From Rhizobium mayense (GTDB taxonomy: Bacteria; Pseudomonadota; Alphaproteobacteria; Rhizobiales; Rhizobiaceae): a stretch of 64,000 bases of DNA. Of this stretch, positions 1 to 9,133 are shown in pieces. The translations under genes and the position numbers were made by a program. Position 1 is the first letter of the stretch; each line of letters begins with the position of its first letter. The DNA lies in assembly GCF_030272705.1 (NCBI RefSeq), contig NZ_JARFYM010000013.1, positions 62,001 through 126,000 on the forward strand, read 5' to 3'. The notes beneath the pieces were generated by a model. The model saw only the letters and a list, made by a program, of their open reading frames with translations. It did not search any database and was not told the origin of the DNA.

Positions 1-1833
1 CTCCTCGTACAGGAACACCTTTTGACCATCCGTAGCCGCTGCCGTCTGCTGTTGCGCGGCCGGTGGCTGCTGCTGGGCTGCAGGCGGTTGCTGGGCAGGG
101 GCAGCGGATGCCTGCTGATCGCCCGAAGGCGGTGTAGTGGCCGGCGCGGTCGCGGCGGGTGGCTGCGCGGCAGGCGCATTGTTCGCAGGCGCAGCTGCCG
201 CTGCGGGCGGAGCAACGGCGGCGGCTACATTCTGTTCAGCCACGGACTTGCCTTCCGCCACGCCCGGCTGCCCACCCGCTGCCGGACCTTCATCCTCTTC
301 CGCGCCGTTCGCCAACAGGCGCTGCGTGAACTTGGTGCTGACCGTGTTGGCATCACTGTCGAGCGAGGCGACACTGGTATTGGCCGCTGCAGGCGGCTGC
401 GCGGCGGCGCTTTGCGCCGGAGCAGTCGCGGCAGGCGTCGAAGCGGCAGGCGCATTCGCGGCTGGAGCGGCGGCACTATTGTTCTTGGCCGTCTCGGTGG
501 CGGGAGCCGTGCTGGTCGCAGTCTTCGGTGCAGAACTGATAAGGTCGGCGACCATCTTGTTGAGCGCTTGGCGGTTCGCCCAAGCGGCATAGCCACCGCC
601 AGCAACGATCGCGAGACCGAGAAGTGTCAGGATAATGCCGGTCACATTGAACCGGCGGCGCTTCGGCTCCATGCGGAAGCTTTTGCCCTGCAGCTTCGAT
701 GCCATGGACCGATCGAGATCCGGCGGAACGGAAGAGCCGCCACCGCGTCCGCCCTCGGCGAACTTGTCAAAACCAGCAAGCTCCTTGAGCTCCCGCCAGC
801 CGTCGGCGCCAGCATCGTTCTTCGGCGTGGCTTTGGGCGAAGAATGCACATCGGCAAAGAGATCGACATCGTCAAAGGCATTGTCCGGCATCTGCCGGGC
901 GGGGTGCTTCGGTTTGGCTGGTGCAGCTACCGGCTCCAGCTCCTCGAAAACATCGGCATCCCAGGCAAAGGCCTTGTCGGCTACCGGTGCCTTCGCCGTG
1001 GCGGCGGGCTCCACGGGATGGCCAAAGACCGCCGGTGCAAAGGCGGCGGCGGGCATGACGGGTTCAGCCACCGGCGCGGACACGACGCGCTTTGCAGGCG
1101 CATCGACCTCGGCCCAAATCTCTTCGACCTGGCCCATGACCTCATCGGCTGGTGCCTGATGAGCAGCGTGCGTCTGCGGAGCGGTATGCGCGGGCTCGGT
1201 CGCAACGACCGGCAGGCCCTCTACATGGTGCTCCGAGGCCTCCTCATGCGGCTGCTCCCGGGCTGGCTCCGCATAGGCCTCAGTGTAATGAACAGCCGCG
1301 GGCACCCGCTCCTGCGGCGGCTCGACCCACTCCTCTACCGGCTCATGGTCGTCTGCGGATTGATGATGAGCATGCGCGGGTTCCTCATAGACGGGCTCCT
1401 CGTAAGCAGGCTCCTGGTGGGCTGGCTCTTCATGGGCAGGCTCTTCGTGCACCGGCTGGTAAGCGGCCGGCTCTTCGTGCTCATGGGCCTCCGTATAGGC
1501 CGGCGCCGCGTCCTCGATATGGGGCTCTTCCACCGCGGCATGATACTCTTCATGAGGCTCATGTTGCGGCTCCTCCTGCACCACAGGCGCTTCCGCGACG
1601 GGCTCTTCAGCGACTGGCAACGCCTCCGCATGCTCGGCCTCCACCTCGACGATCGCGGCTTCCAGCTTGTCGAGCTGACGGCGCAGCATCTCCTCCGGCG
1701 GGCGCGGCTTCATGCTCTCGAGCTGCCGCTGGACGGCACCACGAGCTCGCTCGTAAACCTTGACCCGCATCTCGGGAGTATTATCGGCCAGGCCATCCAC
1801 AGCCCGGCGAATGACTGCTACAAAATCCGCCAT
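1..1833 (-). CDS. Membrane-anchored low-complexity protein, partial (C-terminus outside window)
   Basis: An open minus-strand frame runs from ATG at 1833 to the window edge without a stop, at least 611 codons. The N-terminus is ordinary and helical (starts MADFVAVIRRAVDGLADN, with predicted amphipathic stretches to about residue 65). Residues about 67-220 are dominated by Glu, Pro, His and Ala with repeated HEEPAHEEPA-like units. A basic stretch (EPKRRRF, about 389-395) precedes one hydrophobic segment at about 397-415. After it comes an Ala/Pro/Gln/Thr-rich tail. This suggests a cytoplasmic acidic region, one transmembrane helix and a long disordered periplasmic part. I do not recognise the family. 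It lies 61 bp downstream of purA on the same strand. The plus strand is open over the same stretch because of codon bias and is not taken as coding. Confidence 0.75.
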   Translation of the reverse strand, partial: MADFVAVIRRAVDGLADNTPEMRVKVYERARGAVQRQLESMKPRPPEEMLRRQLDKLEAAIVEVEAEHAEALPVAEEPVAEAPVVQEEPQHEPHEEYHAAVEEPHIEDAAPAYTEAHEHEEPAAYQPVHEEPAHEEPAHQEPAYEEPVYEEPAHAHHQSADDHEPVEEWVEPPQERVPAAVHYTEAYAEPAREQPHEEASEHHVEGLPVVATEPAHTAPQTHAAHQAPADEVMGQVEEIWAEVDAPAKRVVSAPVAEPVMPAAAFAPAVFGHPVEPAATAKAPVADKAFAWDADVFEELEPVAAPAKPKHPARQMPDNAFDDVDLFADVHSSPKATPKNDAGADGWRELKELAGFDKFAEGGRGGGSSVPPDLDRSMASKLQGKSFRMEPKRRRFNVTGIILTLLGLAIVAGGGYAAWANRQALNKMVADLISSAPKTATSTAPATETAKNNSAAAPAANAPAASTPAATAPAQSAAAQPPAAANTSVASLDSDANTVSTKFTQRLLANGAEEDEGPAAGGQPGVAEGKSVAEQNVAAAVAPPAAAAAPANNAPAAQPPAATAPATTPPSGDQQASAAPAQQPPAAQQQPPAAQQQTAAATDGQKVFLYEE

Positions 1834-1894
1834 CAGTACTTTCTCATGATGCCCGGCATGTAGCCGGACCGGGATTCGTCATTGATCCGCGACA

Positions 1895-3190
1895 TTAGCC
1901 CTCAAACGGATCGGTCACAAGTATGGTGTCTTCGCGCTCCGGGCTGGTCGAAAGCAGCGCGACTGGCGCGCCGATCAGCTCCTCAACCTGCCGGACATAT
2001 TTGATCGCCTGCGCCGGCAGATCGGCCCATTTGCGGGCGCCGACAGTCGATTCCTTCCAGCCTTCGAGCGTGATGTAGATCGGCTCGACGCGGGCCTGCG
2101 CGGCCTGGCTCGCCGGCAGGTAATCGATCTGCTTGCCATCCAGCTTGTAGCCGACGCAGATCTTCAATTCGTCGAGACCGTCGAGGACGTCGAGCTTGGT
2201 CAGCGCAATGCCGGTAATGCCAGAGGTCTTCACCGTCTGGCGAACCAGCACGGCATCGAACCAGCCGCAACGGCGCGGACGACCGGTGTTGACGCCGACT
2301 TCGCGGCCGACCGTCGACAGGTGCTTGCCGATCTCATCATGCAGTTCGCAGGGGAACGGGCCTTCGCCGACGCGCGTCGTATAGGCCTTGGTGATGCCGA
2401 GCACATAGCCGAGCGCCGTCGGTCCGAGGCCCGAACCGGCCGCCGCCTGGCCTGCGACGGTATTCGACGACGTCACGAAGGGATAGGTGCCATGGTCGTT
2501 GTCAAGCAGCGCCCCCTGCGCACCTTCAAAGAGGATGCGAGCACCCGCCTTGCGCTGCTCGTCGAGCAGCCGCCAGACCTGGTCGATATAAGGAAGAATG
2601 TGTTCTGCGACGGAGGTCAGCTCGTTATGCAACGCATCGAAGGAAATTTCATCGAGGCCCATGCCGCGGCGCAGCGCATTGTGATGGGTCAGCAGCCGGT
2701 CGATCTTGGCCGGCAGCGTTTCCGGCTCGGCAAGATCGATGACGCGGATCGCGCGGCGGCCAACCTTGTCTTCATAGGCCGGGCCGATGCCGCGGCGCGT
2801 CGTGCCGATCTTCGTGCCGCTGTTGGAGGCGGCATCTTCGCGCAGAGCGTCGAGGTCGCGATGCAGCGACAAGATCAGCGGTGCGTTCTCGGCAACGCGC
2901 AGCACGTCGGGGGTCACTGCGATGCCCTGGGCGCGCAGCTTATCGACCTCGGTAACAAAATGATGGGGATCGACGACAACGCCATTGCCGATGACGCTCA
3001 GTTTGCCGCGAACGAGCCCCGACGGCAGCAGCGCGAGCTTGTAGCTGACACCGTCGACAACCAGCGTATGACCGGCATTGTGGCCGCCCTGAAAGCGCAC
3101 AATCACATCGGCGCGTTCCGAAAGCCAGTCGACAATCTTGCCCTTGCCTTCGTCACCCCATTGCGAACCGATCACAACTACGTTCGTCAT
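1895..3190 (-). CDS. purA: Adenylosuccinate synthetase
   Basis: PurA joins IMP and aspartate using GTP, the first committed step from IMP to AMP, in the cytoplasm. The 431-residue product has the usual length. The N-terminal phosphate loop GDEGKGK is at residues 12-18, with the catalytic pair Asp13 and His41 (in QGGHNAGHT) at the same numbers as in E. coli. The TKLD guanine-recognition motif is present in the C-terminal third. The frame is open 18 codons further upstream, but ATG at 3190 gives the canonical MTNVVVIGSQWGDEG start and has GGAG just before it. The next gene downstream is the low-complexity membrane protein. Confidence 0.98.
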   Translation of the reverse strand: MTNVVVIGSQWGDEGKGKIVDWLSERADVIVRFQGGHNAGHTLVVDGVSYKLALLPSGLVRGKLSVIGNGVVVDPHHFVTEVDKLRAQGIAVTPDVLRVAENAPLILSLHRDLDALREDAASNSGTKIGTTRRGIGPAYEDKVGRRAIRVIDLAEPETLPAKIDRLLTHHNALRRGMGLDEISFDALHNELTSVAEHILPYIDQVWRLLDEQRKAGARILFEGAQGALLDNDHGTYPFVTSSNTVAGQAAAGSGLGPTALGYVLGITKAYTTRVGEGPFPCELHDEIGKHLSTVGREVGVNTGRPRRCGWFDAVLVRQTVKTSGITGIALTKLDVLDGLDELKICVGYKLDGKQIDYLPASQAAQARVEPIYITLEGWKESTVGARKWADLPAQAIKYVRQVEELIGAPVALLSTSPEREDTILVTDPFEG

Positions 3191-3503
3191 TTCTCCATAC
3201 CCGCTTCCTGCGCACAAAGGCGCGCCTTGCTCAAACCCGCGCATCTATAAAGCTTTGTTTTTGGGAAAGCGACCCTGTTGTCTCAGCAGATTCGGCTTTT
3301 TAAGTGACGAATCAGCGCCTCCAACAGGATTTTTCCGCTCGGCGCGGCGAAAGAGGCAATGTTGCTATCGCAGCTTGCTCATTGTCGCTTCCTAAGGAAA
3401 TGCGGCGATTCTAGGAAATGTCGGACCTAGAAGCAACAACATGGAAATTCATGGCAGCCGAGACGATGGAACGATCGCGTGTCCGGTCAGATCAACAGCC
3501 GAT
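3191..3503. promoter_or_regulatory. Intergenic region upstream of purA with short inverted repeats
   Basis: This 313-bp gap between purA and the acetyltransferase gene (both minus strand) holds no convincing reading frame. It contains a palindrome TTCCTAAGGAA at 3389-3399 and an inverted repeat TTCTAGG (3409-3415) / CCTAGAA (3426-3432) with a 10-nt spacer. The second could be a weak terminator of the acetyltransferase gene or a regulator site. The purA promoter must lie here, but I cannot place it confidently. Confidence 0.35.
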
Positions 3504-4358
3504 CTAGCCGAGTTCGAGCGTGGTGACGGCAAAGACGCGGCCGAGCGGTATTTCGGGTGCTTCACCACGATACATTCGTGCTGTTTCGAATACTGGCGCG
3601 AGCCCGAAAGTCTCGGCAAGCCCGATCGCGGCAGCGTTGTCCGCGGGCACGTCCAGATATACAGGCTGCCCCCTGGCCTCCGCCAGCAGCCTGGCCAGCA
3701 GGGCCGATGCCACATCGGCACTGTTGGCAAACAATGGACCAACCTTATAACCCTCGAAACAGCGCCGGATCGTGCCGTAGCCGCGAATCTTGCGGCCGCT
3801 GCCGACAAGGAAGGATTTTCGTTTTTCCGGCGCGTTGCACCAGGCGGTGAGGAAGGAATAACGCAGCCCCGGAAAAATACCGGCGTCATACCGCAGCAAG
3901 CCTTCGAGCTTGTCCTGCGTGATCGGACCGACATCTATCGCGGCTCCGCCCATATCAGGCATTTCCGGGATGCCGCCATAACGCACAGTGCGATAGGCCG
4001 TTTCAAAGCCGCCGCGGCGATAGAATTCCTGCTGCGCCACGACGCCGTCGAGACCGATGGTGCGATTGCCCGCGAACGCAATGGCCTTGTTCCATAGCGC
4101 TTTGCCATAACCCTGGCCGCGAAATTCGGGATGGACGATATAGAGGCCGAGAAAGGCAAAGCTTTCGCCATAGCGCACGACGGAAATGCAGCCGACAGGG
4201 ACCTCACCGATCGCGCCGATAAAGAAGCCGGAAGGATCCGCCTCCCAAAACGCTAAGGCATCATCGACACCGGGATTCCATCCCTCTTGCCGCGCCCATT
4301 CAAGAGCGAGTTCCAATTCCCCGGCCCGCATTGTACGCACGGCGAAAGTTGACTTCAT
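3504..4358 (-). CDS. GNAT N-acetyltransferase with C-terminal YitH-like acetyltransferase domain
   Basis: The 284-residue protein has an N-terminal GNAT domain (about 5-135) with the acetyl-CoA motif FRGQGYGKAL at about 79-88 and the following Asn/Tyr region (NRTIGLDG...FYRRGGFE). The second half (about 150-284) fits the Acetyltransf_18/YitH-type domain that follows GNAT in many proteobacterial proteins. The acceptor substrate is unknown. The open frame extends 27 codons upstream, but ATG at 4358 gives the usual family start and has a GGCTGGGG purine-rich stretch ahead. It is monocistronic as far as I can see. Confidence 0.85.
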   Translation of the reverse strand: MKSTFAVRTMRAGELELALEWARQEGWNPGVDDALAFWEADPSGFFIGAIGEVPVGCISVVRYGESFAFLGLYIVHPEFRGQGYGKALWNKAIAFAGNRTIGLDGVVAQQEFYRRGGFETAYRTVRYGGIPEMPDMGGAAIDVGPITQDKLEGLLRYDAGIFPGLRYSFLTAWCNAPEKRKSFLVGSGRKIRGYGTIRRCFEGYKVGPLFANSADVASALLARLLAEARGQPVYLDVPADNAAAIGLAETFGLAPVFETARMYRGEAPEIPLGRVFAVTTLELG

Positions 4359-4464
4359 GCCCCAGCCCTGAATCGCCCGTTCCACACCTTCCCCCACAGG
4401 ACGATGTGCCCGATTCATCATGGTGCAACGCCATAGCAATCACAAGCTATATGCTGTCATATGC

Positions 4465-5772
4465 CTAACGGGCTGGATTGTTGCTGACGTTGGGCGCGTA
4501 AGCGGCGGGATCGACCGATTGCGGCCTGCCTTCGAGCGACAGTTTTGCGATCCGTGGCGGCGTCTCGCTGATCACTTTACCGCGTCTGACCACAAAGAGC
4601 CTCGCGGGGCGCAGGCGGACGGCTTCGATCGGATCGCGAGCCTGCAGCACCACGAGATCGCCGTTGCAGCCAACCTCCAATCCATAACCGTCGAGACCCA
4701 TCACCTTGGCCGGATTGACGGTGATCGCGTCGAAACAGAACCGCATCGCCTCGCGCGACGTCAACTGCCCGACATGCAATCCCATGTGCGCGACATCCAG
4801 CATGTCGGCGCCGCCCAGCGAATACCACGGGTCCATGCAGCAATCCTGGCCGAAGGCGACGTTGATGCCGAATTCGCGCATCTCCTTGACCCGGGTCAGC
4901 CCACGCCGCTTTGGATAGGTGTCATGTCGTCCCTGCAGCACGATGTTGATCAGCGGGTTGGGAATCGCATGCACCCCGGCTTCCGCAATCAGTGGCAGGA
5001 GTTTTGAGACGTAGTAATTGTCCATCGAATGCATCGAGGTCAGGTGCGAGCCGGCCACCCTGCCCTGAAGCCCGAGCCTCACCGTTTCGGCGGCGAGCGT
5101 CTCGATGTGGCGCGACAGCGGATCGTCGGTTTCGTCGCAGTGCATATCGACCATCAGGCTGCGCTTTTCGGCGATCTCGCAGAGTGCTCGCACCGCAAGC
5201 GCGCCGTCGTCCATTGTCCGCTCAAAATGCGGAATGCCGCCGACGATATCGACGCCGAGATCGAGGGCGCGTTCCAGGTTCTTTGCCGCCGTCGGCGAAC
5301 GATAATAGCCGTCCTGCGGGAAGGCGACCAGCTGCAGATCGAGATAGGGCGCGACCCGCTTCTTCACCTCCAGCAATGCTTCGACGGCGAGCAGACGGTC
5401 GTCGCAAATATCGACATGGGTTCGCACCGCCAACAGTCCCTGCGACACGGCAAGATCGCAATAGCTCAGAGCCCGCTCCGCCACCGCTTCATGCGTGAGC
5501 AAGGGCTTCAACTCCCCCCAAAGGGCGATCCCCTCCAGCAGCGTACCAGACATATTCAGCCGCGGCAGGCCGAGCGAAAGCGTCGCGTCCATATGAAAAT
5601 GGCAATCGACGAACGGCGGTGAAACCAGTTGTCCATCGGCATCGATCACGCGCCGCGCCTCGCCCTGTACACCCGCCTGAACTGCCACGATCCTGCCGCC
5701 GGCAATGGCGATATCATGCCCCCTGCGGCCATCGGGAAGACTGGCATTGCGGACGATGAGATCGAACGTCAT
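4465..5772 (-). CDS. codA: Cytosine deaminase (CodA-type amidohydrolase)
   Basis: This 435-residue protein of the amidohydrolase superfamily should hydrolyse cytosine, or a related aminopyrimidine or aminotriazine, to the oxo form plus ammonia. It follows E. coli CodA, as I remember it, along its whole length. Metal ligands His58 and His60 (HFHMD), His211 and Glu214 (HCDE), His243 and Asp310 (GQDCCMDPW) all align. The E. coli residue after the catalytic Asp is also Asp and is Cys311 here, so pocket details may differ. A purine stretch AAAGGC precedes ATG 5772. No codB-like permease is adjacent. A second, more distant CodA-like enzyme lies at 15724-17037. Confidence 0.85.
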   Translation of the reverse strand: MTFDLIVRNASLPDGRRGHDIAIAGGRIVAVQAGVQGEARRVIDADGQLVSPPFVDCHFHMDATLSLGLPRLNMSGTLLEGIALWGELKPLLTHEAVAERALSYCDLAVSQGLLAVRTHVDICDDRLLAVEALLEVKKRVAPYLDLQLVAFPQDGYYRSPTAAKNLERALDLGVDIVGGIPHFERTMDDGALAVRALCEIAEKRSLMVDMHCDETDDPLSRHIETLAAETVRLGLQGRVAGSHLTSMHSMDNYYVSKLLPLIAEAGVHAIPNPLINIVLQGRHDTYPKRRGLTRVKEMREFGINVAFGQDCCMDPWYSLGGADMLDVAHMGLHVGQLTSREAMRFCFDAITVNPAKVMGLDGYGLEVGCNGDLVVLQARDPIEAVRLRPARLFVVRRGKVISETPPRIAKLSLEGRPQSVDPAAYAPNVSNNPAR

Positions 5773-6027
5773 GGGGATTGCCTTTGGATGAGTGAAGGTT
5801 TAGCCGAAATGTCTAGCACGCCGCACTGCGCAGGCAACCCACTCCATCGGTCGAAACAACACTGGTGCTCGCGGTAGTGTTTTCATGACACTTCTGTCTC
5901 AACCGCTTGGATAAGCACCATGCCGTATAGGCGTCACCGGCGATCCTGTGTATAAGCGCAAGCAACCGCCAAAGACGGGATCGCGTTTCGACGCTGAGCC
6001 CGGCGTTAGCAAAAGGATTGAAGTTTC
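5773..6027. promoter_or_regulatory. Divergent promoter region between codA and ugd
   Basis: This 255-bp gap between outward-facing codA and ugd must carry both promoters. AGTGT (5876-5880) and ACACT (5888-5892) form a short dyad with a 7-bp spacer, a candidate operator. No reading frame is supported. Confidence 0.35.
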
Positions 6028-7350
6028 ATGCACATCACGATGATCGGTTCGGGTTATGTGGGTCTTGTGTCCGGCGTCTGCTTTGCCGATTTCGGCCATG
6101 ACGTGATTTGCGTCGACAAGGACGCGGGCAAGATCGAGGCGTTGCGCAACGGTGAAATCCCGATCTTCGAGCCCGGCCTCGAGCAGCTGGTCGCCGACAA
6201 TGTCCGCGCCGGCCGGCTGTCCTTTTCGACCGATGTCGAAACCAGCGTAGCCGCAAGCGACGTCGTCTTCATCGCCGTCGGCACGCCGTCGCGCCGCGGC
6301 GATGGCCACGCCGATCTCTCCTATGTCTATGCCGCCGCCCGCGAGATCGCTCAGCACGTCAAGGGCTTCACCGTCATCGTCACCAAATCGACCGTGCCGG
6401 TCGGCACCGGCGACGAAGTCGAACGCATCATCCGCGAAACCAATCCGGACGCCGACGTTGCCGTCGTCTCCAATCCGGAATTCCTGCGCGAAGGTGCTGC
6501 CATCGAGGACTTCAAGCGCCCCGACCGCATCGTCATCGGCCTCAATGACGACCGGGCCCGCGGCGTCATGACGGAGGTCTACCGGCCGCTCTATCTTAAC
6601 CAGGCGCCGCTGCTCTTTACCGCCCGCCGCACCTCGGAGCTGATCAAATACGCCGCCAATGCCTTTCTCGCGATGAAGATCACCTTCATCAACGAGATGG
6701 CCGACCTCTGCGAAAAAGTCGGCGCCAATGTGCAGGAAGTGTCGCGCGGCATCGGCCTCGACGGCCGCATCGGCTCGAAATTCCTGCATGCCGGCCCCGG
6801 CTATGGCGGCTCCTGCTTCCCGAAGGACACGCTGGCGCTCGCCAAGACCGCGCAGGACCACGACAGCCCCGTGCGCCTGATCGAGACGACGATCTCGATC
6901 AACGACAACCGCAAGCGCGCCATGGGCCGCAAGGTGATCGCCGCCATGGGGGGCGATGTCCGGGGCAAGACCATTGCCGTGCTCGGCCTGACCTTCAAGC
7001 CGAATACCGACGACATGCGTGACAGCCCGGCAATCTCGATCATCCAGGCGCTGCAGGATGCCGGTGCCTCGGTGACCGGCTACGATCCGGAAGGCATGGA
7101 CAATGCCCGCCAGCTGATCGACAACATCGCTTACGCCGACGACGCCTATGGCGCGGCGCGCGGCGCCGATGCGCTCGTCATCATTACGGAATGGAACCAG
7201 TTCCGCGCCCTCGATTTCGGCCGGCTGAAATCCGTCATGAATGCTCCCGTCCTGGTCGATCTCAGAAACATCTATCGCCATGACGAGGTCACAAAGCATG
7301 GGTTTGCCTATACCAGCATCGGCAGACCCATGGGTGGGGCCGAACTGTAA
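6028..7350 (+). CDS. ugd: UDP-glucose 6-dehydrogenase
   Basis: The enzyme oxidises UDP-glucose twice with NAD+ to UDP-glucuronate, a precursor of acidic exopolysaccharide, capsule and lipopolysaccharide sugars. The 440-residue product has an N-terminal Rossmann motif GSGYVG (7-12), the catalytic loop GGSCFPKD with Cys263, a central dimerisation domain and a C-terminal UDP-binding domain. AAGGA precedes the ATG at a good distance. It sits 14 bp upstream of the epimerase gene. In Sinorhizobium the equivalent gene is called rkpK and also neighbours lpsL. Confidence 0.96.
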   Translation: MHITMIGSGYVGLVSGVCFADFGHDVICVDKDAGKIEALRNGEIPIFEPGLEQLVADNVRAGRLSFSTDVETSVAASDVVFIAVGTPSRRGDGHADLSYVYAAAREIAQHVKGFTVIVTKSTVPVGTGDEVERIIRETNPDADVAVVSNPEFLREGAAIEDFKRPDRIVIGLNDDRARGVMTEVYRPLYLNQAPLLFTARRTSELIKYAANAFLAMKITFINEMADLCEKVGANVQEVSRGIGLDGRIGSKFLHAGPGYGGSCFPKDTLALAKTAQDHDSPVRLIETTISINDNRKRAMGRKVIAAMGGDVRGKTIAVLGLTFKPNTDDMRDSPAISIIQALQDAGASVTGYDPEGMDNARQLIDNIAYADDAYGAARGADALVIITEWNQFRALDFGRLKSVMNAPVLVDLRNIYRHDEVTKHGFAYTSIGRPMGGAEL

Positions 7351-7364
7351 GCAAAGGCCGATCA

Positions 7365-8369
7365 ATGCGTTATCTCATCACCGGCACCGCCGGCTTCATC
7401 GGATTTCACCTTGCCAAGCGCCTGCTTGACGAGGGCCATTTCGTCGTCGGCTTCGACGGCATGACGCCCTATTACGACGTCAAGCTCAAGGAAAAGCGCA
7501 CTGCCATCCTTGCCCGCTCTAACGGTTTCAAGGCCGTCACCGGCATGCTGGAAGACAAGGCGGCGCTGGATCATGCTGCTGAACTGGCCGAGCCGGACGT
7601 CATCGTCCATCTCGCCGCCCAGGCCGGCGTACGCTACAGTCTGGAAAATCCGCGATCCTACGTCGATTCCAACGTCACCGGCTCGTTCAACGTGTTGGAG
7701 CTGGCGAAAAGCCTGCAGCCGAAACACCTGCTGCTTGCCTCCACCTCCTCGGTCTATGGCGCCAACGAGAAGATCCCGTTTGCGGAAAGCGACAAGGCCG
7801 ACGAGCAGATGACGATCTATGCGGCGACCAAGAAGAGCATGGAGCTGATGGCGCACAGCTATGCCCATCTCTTCCGTATTCCGACCACCGCCTTCCGCTT
7901 CTTCACGGTCTACGGCCCCTGGGGCCGTCCCGACATGGCATTGTTCAAATTCGTCGATGCCATCAGGAACGACCGGCCGATCGAAATCTACGGCGAAGGC
8001 AAGATGAGCCGCGATTTCACCTATATCGACGATCTCATCGAGGGCATCGTCCGGCTGATCGGCGTCGTCCCCTCGGAAGACAACCGCGTCATTTCGGAAA
8101 CGGTCACCGACACATTGTCGAAACACGCGCCGTTCCGCGTCGTTAATATCGGTGGCGGTCAGCCGGTCGGACTGATGAGCTTTGTCGAAACCATCGAAGT
8201 GATGCTCGGCAAAAAGGCGATCCGGCACATGCTGCCGATGCAGCCCGGCGACGTGCACAATACCTATGCCGTGCCGGACCTACTGGTGGCGCTGACCGGC
8301 TTCAAGCCGCAGATCGAAGTCGACGAAGGCGTGCGCCGCTTCGTCGAATGGTATCAGGAAAACTATTGA
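7365..8369 (+). CDS. lpsL: UDP-glucuronate 4-epimerase (LpsL-type)
   Basis: This 334-residue extended short-chain dehydrogenase probably interconverts UDP-glucuronate and UDP-galacturonate. The NAD-binding GTAGFIG motif is at 7-13, an STSSVYG serine motif near 127, and the catalytic Tyr152-Lys156 pair in YAATKK. TVYGPWGRPDMA is typical of UDP-glucuronate epimerases. It is co-transcribed with ugd, which makes its substrate, so the pair supplies galacturonate for lipopolysaccharide core or capsule. It converges on rutF with a hairpin between them. Confidence 0.93.
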   Translation: MRYLITGTAGFIGFHLAKRLLDEGHFVVGFDGMTPYYDVKLKEKRTAILARSNGFKAVTGMLEDKAALDHAAELAEPDVIVHLAAQAGVRYSLENPRSYVDSNVTGSFNVLELAKSLQPKHLLLASTSSVYGANEKIPFAESDKADEQMTIYAATKKSMELMAHSYAHLFRIPTTAFRFFTVYGPWGRPDMALFKFVDAIRNDRPIEIYGEGKMSRDFTYIDDLIEGIVRLIGVVPSEDNRVISETVTDTLSKHAPFRVVNIGGGQPVGLMSFVETIEVMLGKKAIRHMLPMQPGDVHNTYAVPDLLVALTGFKPQIEVDEGVRRFVEWYQENY

Positions 8370-8374
8370 GAAAG

Positions 8375-8391
8375 CCGGCCTATCCGGCCGG
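8375..8391. terminator. Bidirectional hairpin between lpsL and rutF
   Basis: CCGGCC (8375-8380) and GGCCGG (8386-8391) form a perfect stem with a 5-nt loop between the convergent stop codons. The hairpin includes the rutF stop. There is no clear T-run, so termination strength is uncertain. Confidence 0.45.
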
Positions 8392-8910
8392 ATGATAGGC
8401 CCGGTCGAAATAGATGAGCCCCTGCCCACCGTCGCGCAGGCGGATGGTATCGACTTCGCACATCAGGATATCGTGCGTGCCGCCATCGGCGCGATGCACG
8501 ATGCGGCAATCGAACGAGACGAGCGCATCCTCCAATGCCGGCGAGCCGGTCGACAGTTCCGACCATGCGGCGGCGGCAAAACGCTCCGCTACCGGAGTCT
8601 TGCCGCCGAAAAGGCGCGACAGGTCCTGATGACCTTCGGAGAGCACGTTGACGCAGAGCACGCCGTTTTCCGTGACTGCGGGATGAACCGAAGCAGTCCG
8701 GTTCAGACAGACGAGCAGCGTCGGCGGACTGTCGGTCACGCTGCAAACCGCAGTCGCTGCAAACCCTGCCATCCCCGCTGGTCCATTGGTGGTCACGATG
8801 CTGACGGCCGCAGCCATCCGCGCCATAGCGTTGCGGAACTCGGATCTCACCTCATCGGGATCGGCGACGGGCACCGCTTTTTCGATCGCCACGGATGTTT
8901 TCATATTCAT
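8380..8910 (-). CDS. rutF: RutF-type flavin reductase
   Basis: RutF reduces FMN with NADH and supplies reduced flavin to the RutA pyrimidine monooxygenase. The deduced protein (about 176 residues) has the flavin-reductase split-barrel fold and matches E. coli RutF, as I recall it, through long blocks such as AVCSVTDSPPTLLVCLNR, RLFGGKTP, ALVSFDCRI and THDILMCEV. Several in-frame ATGs exist. Those at 8910 and 8904 follow a GATGGGA stretch; the far upstream one at 9012 is unlikely. No rutA-E or rutG is visible in the window, so this copy is an orphan, although codA lies 3 kb away. Confidence 0.85.
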   Translation of the reverse strand: MNMKTSVAIEKAVPVADPDEVRSEFRNAMARMAAAVSIVTTNGPAGMAGFAATAVCSVTDSPPTLLVCLNRTASVHPAVTENGVLCVNVLSEGHQDLSRLFGGKTPVAERFAAAAWSELSTGSPALEDALVSFDCRIVHRADGGTHDILMCEVDTIRLRDGGQGLIYFDRAYHPAG

Positions 8911-9012
8911 TCCCATCATCCCCACAACTCGCGCCGGATCTGGGCAAAGGTAGTGGGTCAAGACGCTCGCCTCAAGCAACGGCATTTCGCGGAACCTGCC
9001 TCTGAAGAGCAA

Positions 9013-9048
9013 TTAGTTTTCTATAAAATCTATAAACTAATAGAAAAC
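9013..9048. promoter_or_regulatory. AT-rich overlapping inverted repeats upstream of rutF
   Basis: Two interleaved dyads occupy this 36-bp AT-rich stretch about 100 bp upstream of rutF. One is TTAGTTT (9013-9019) / AAACTAA (9034-9040). The other is GTTTTCTAT (9016-9024) / ATAGAAAAC (9040-9048). Both pairs are perfect. This looks like a regulator-binding site or structured promoter, with the regulator unknown. Confidence 0.5.
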
Positions 9049-9133
9049 CGGTCCCGTGCTGACCCATATCGCACATTCCTTGAAGTCGGAAAAGCAATCC
9101 ATCATTGACATCACCGAGCGCAATTCTTATAAC

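Noticed and set aside
22..1863. Long plus-strand open frame opposite the low-complexity protein
   Set aside because: Its product is Arg/Gly/Leu-rich without motifs, whereas the minus strand gives a coherent start, repeat region and membrane helix. It is a codon-bias shadow.
5899..7365. Long minus-strand open frame opposite ugd
   Set aside because: ugd is complete with its catalytic motif on the plus strand; the opposite frame has no motif or ribosome-binding site.
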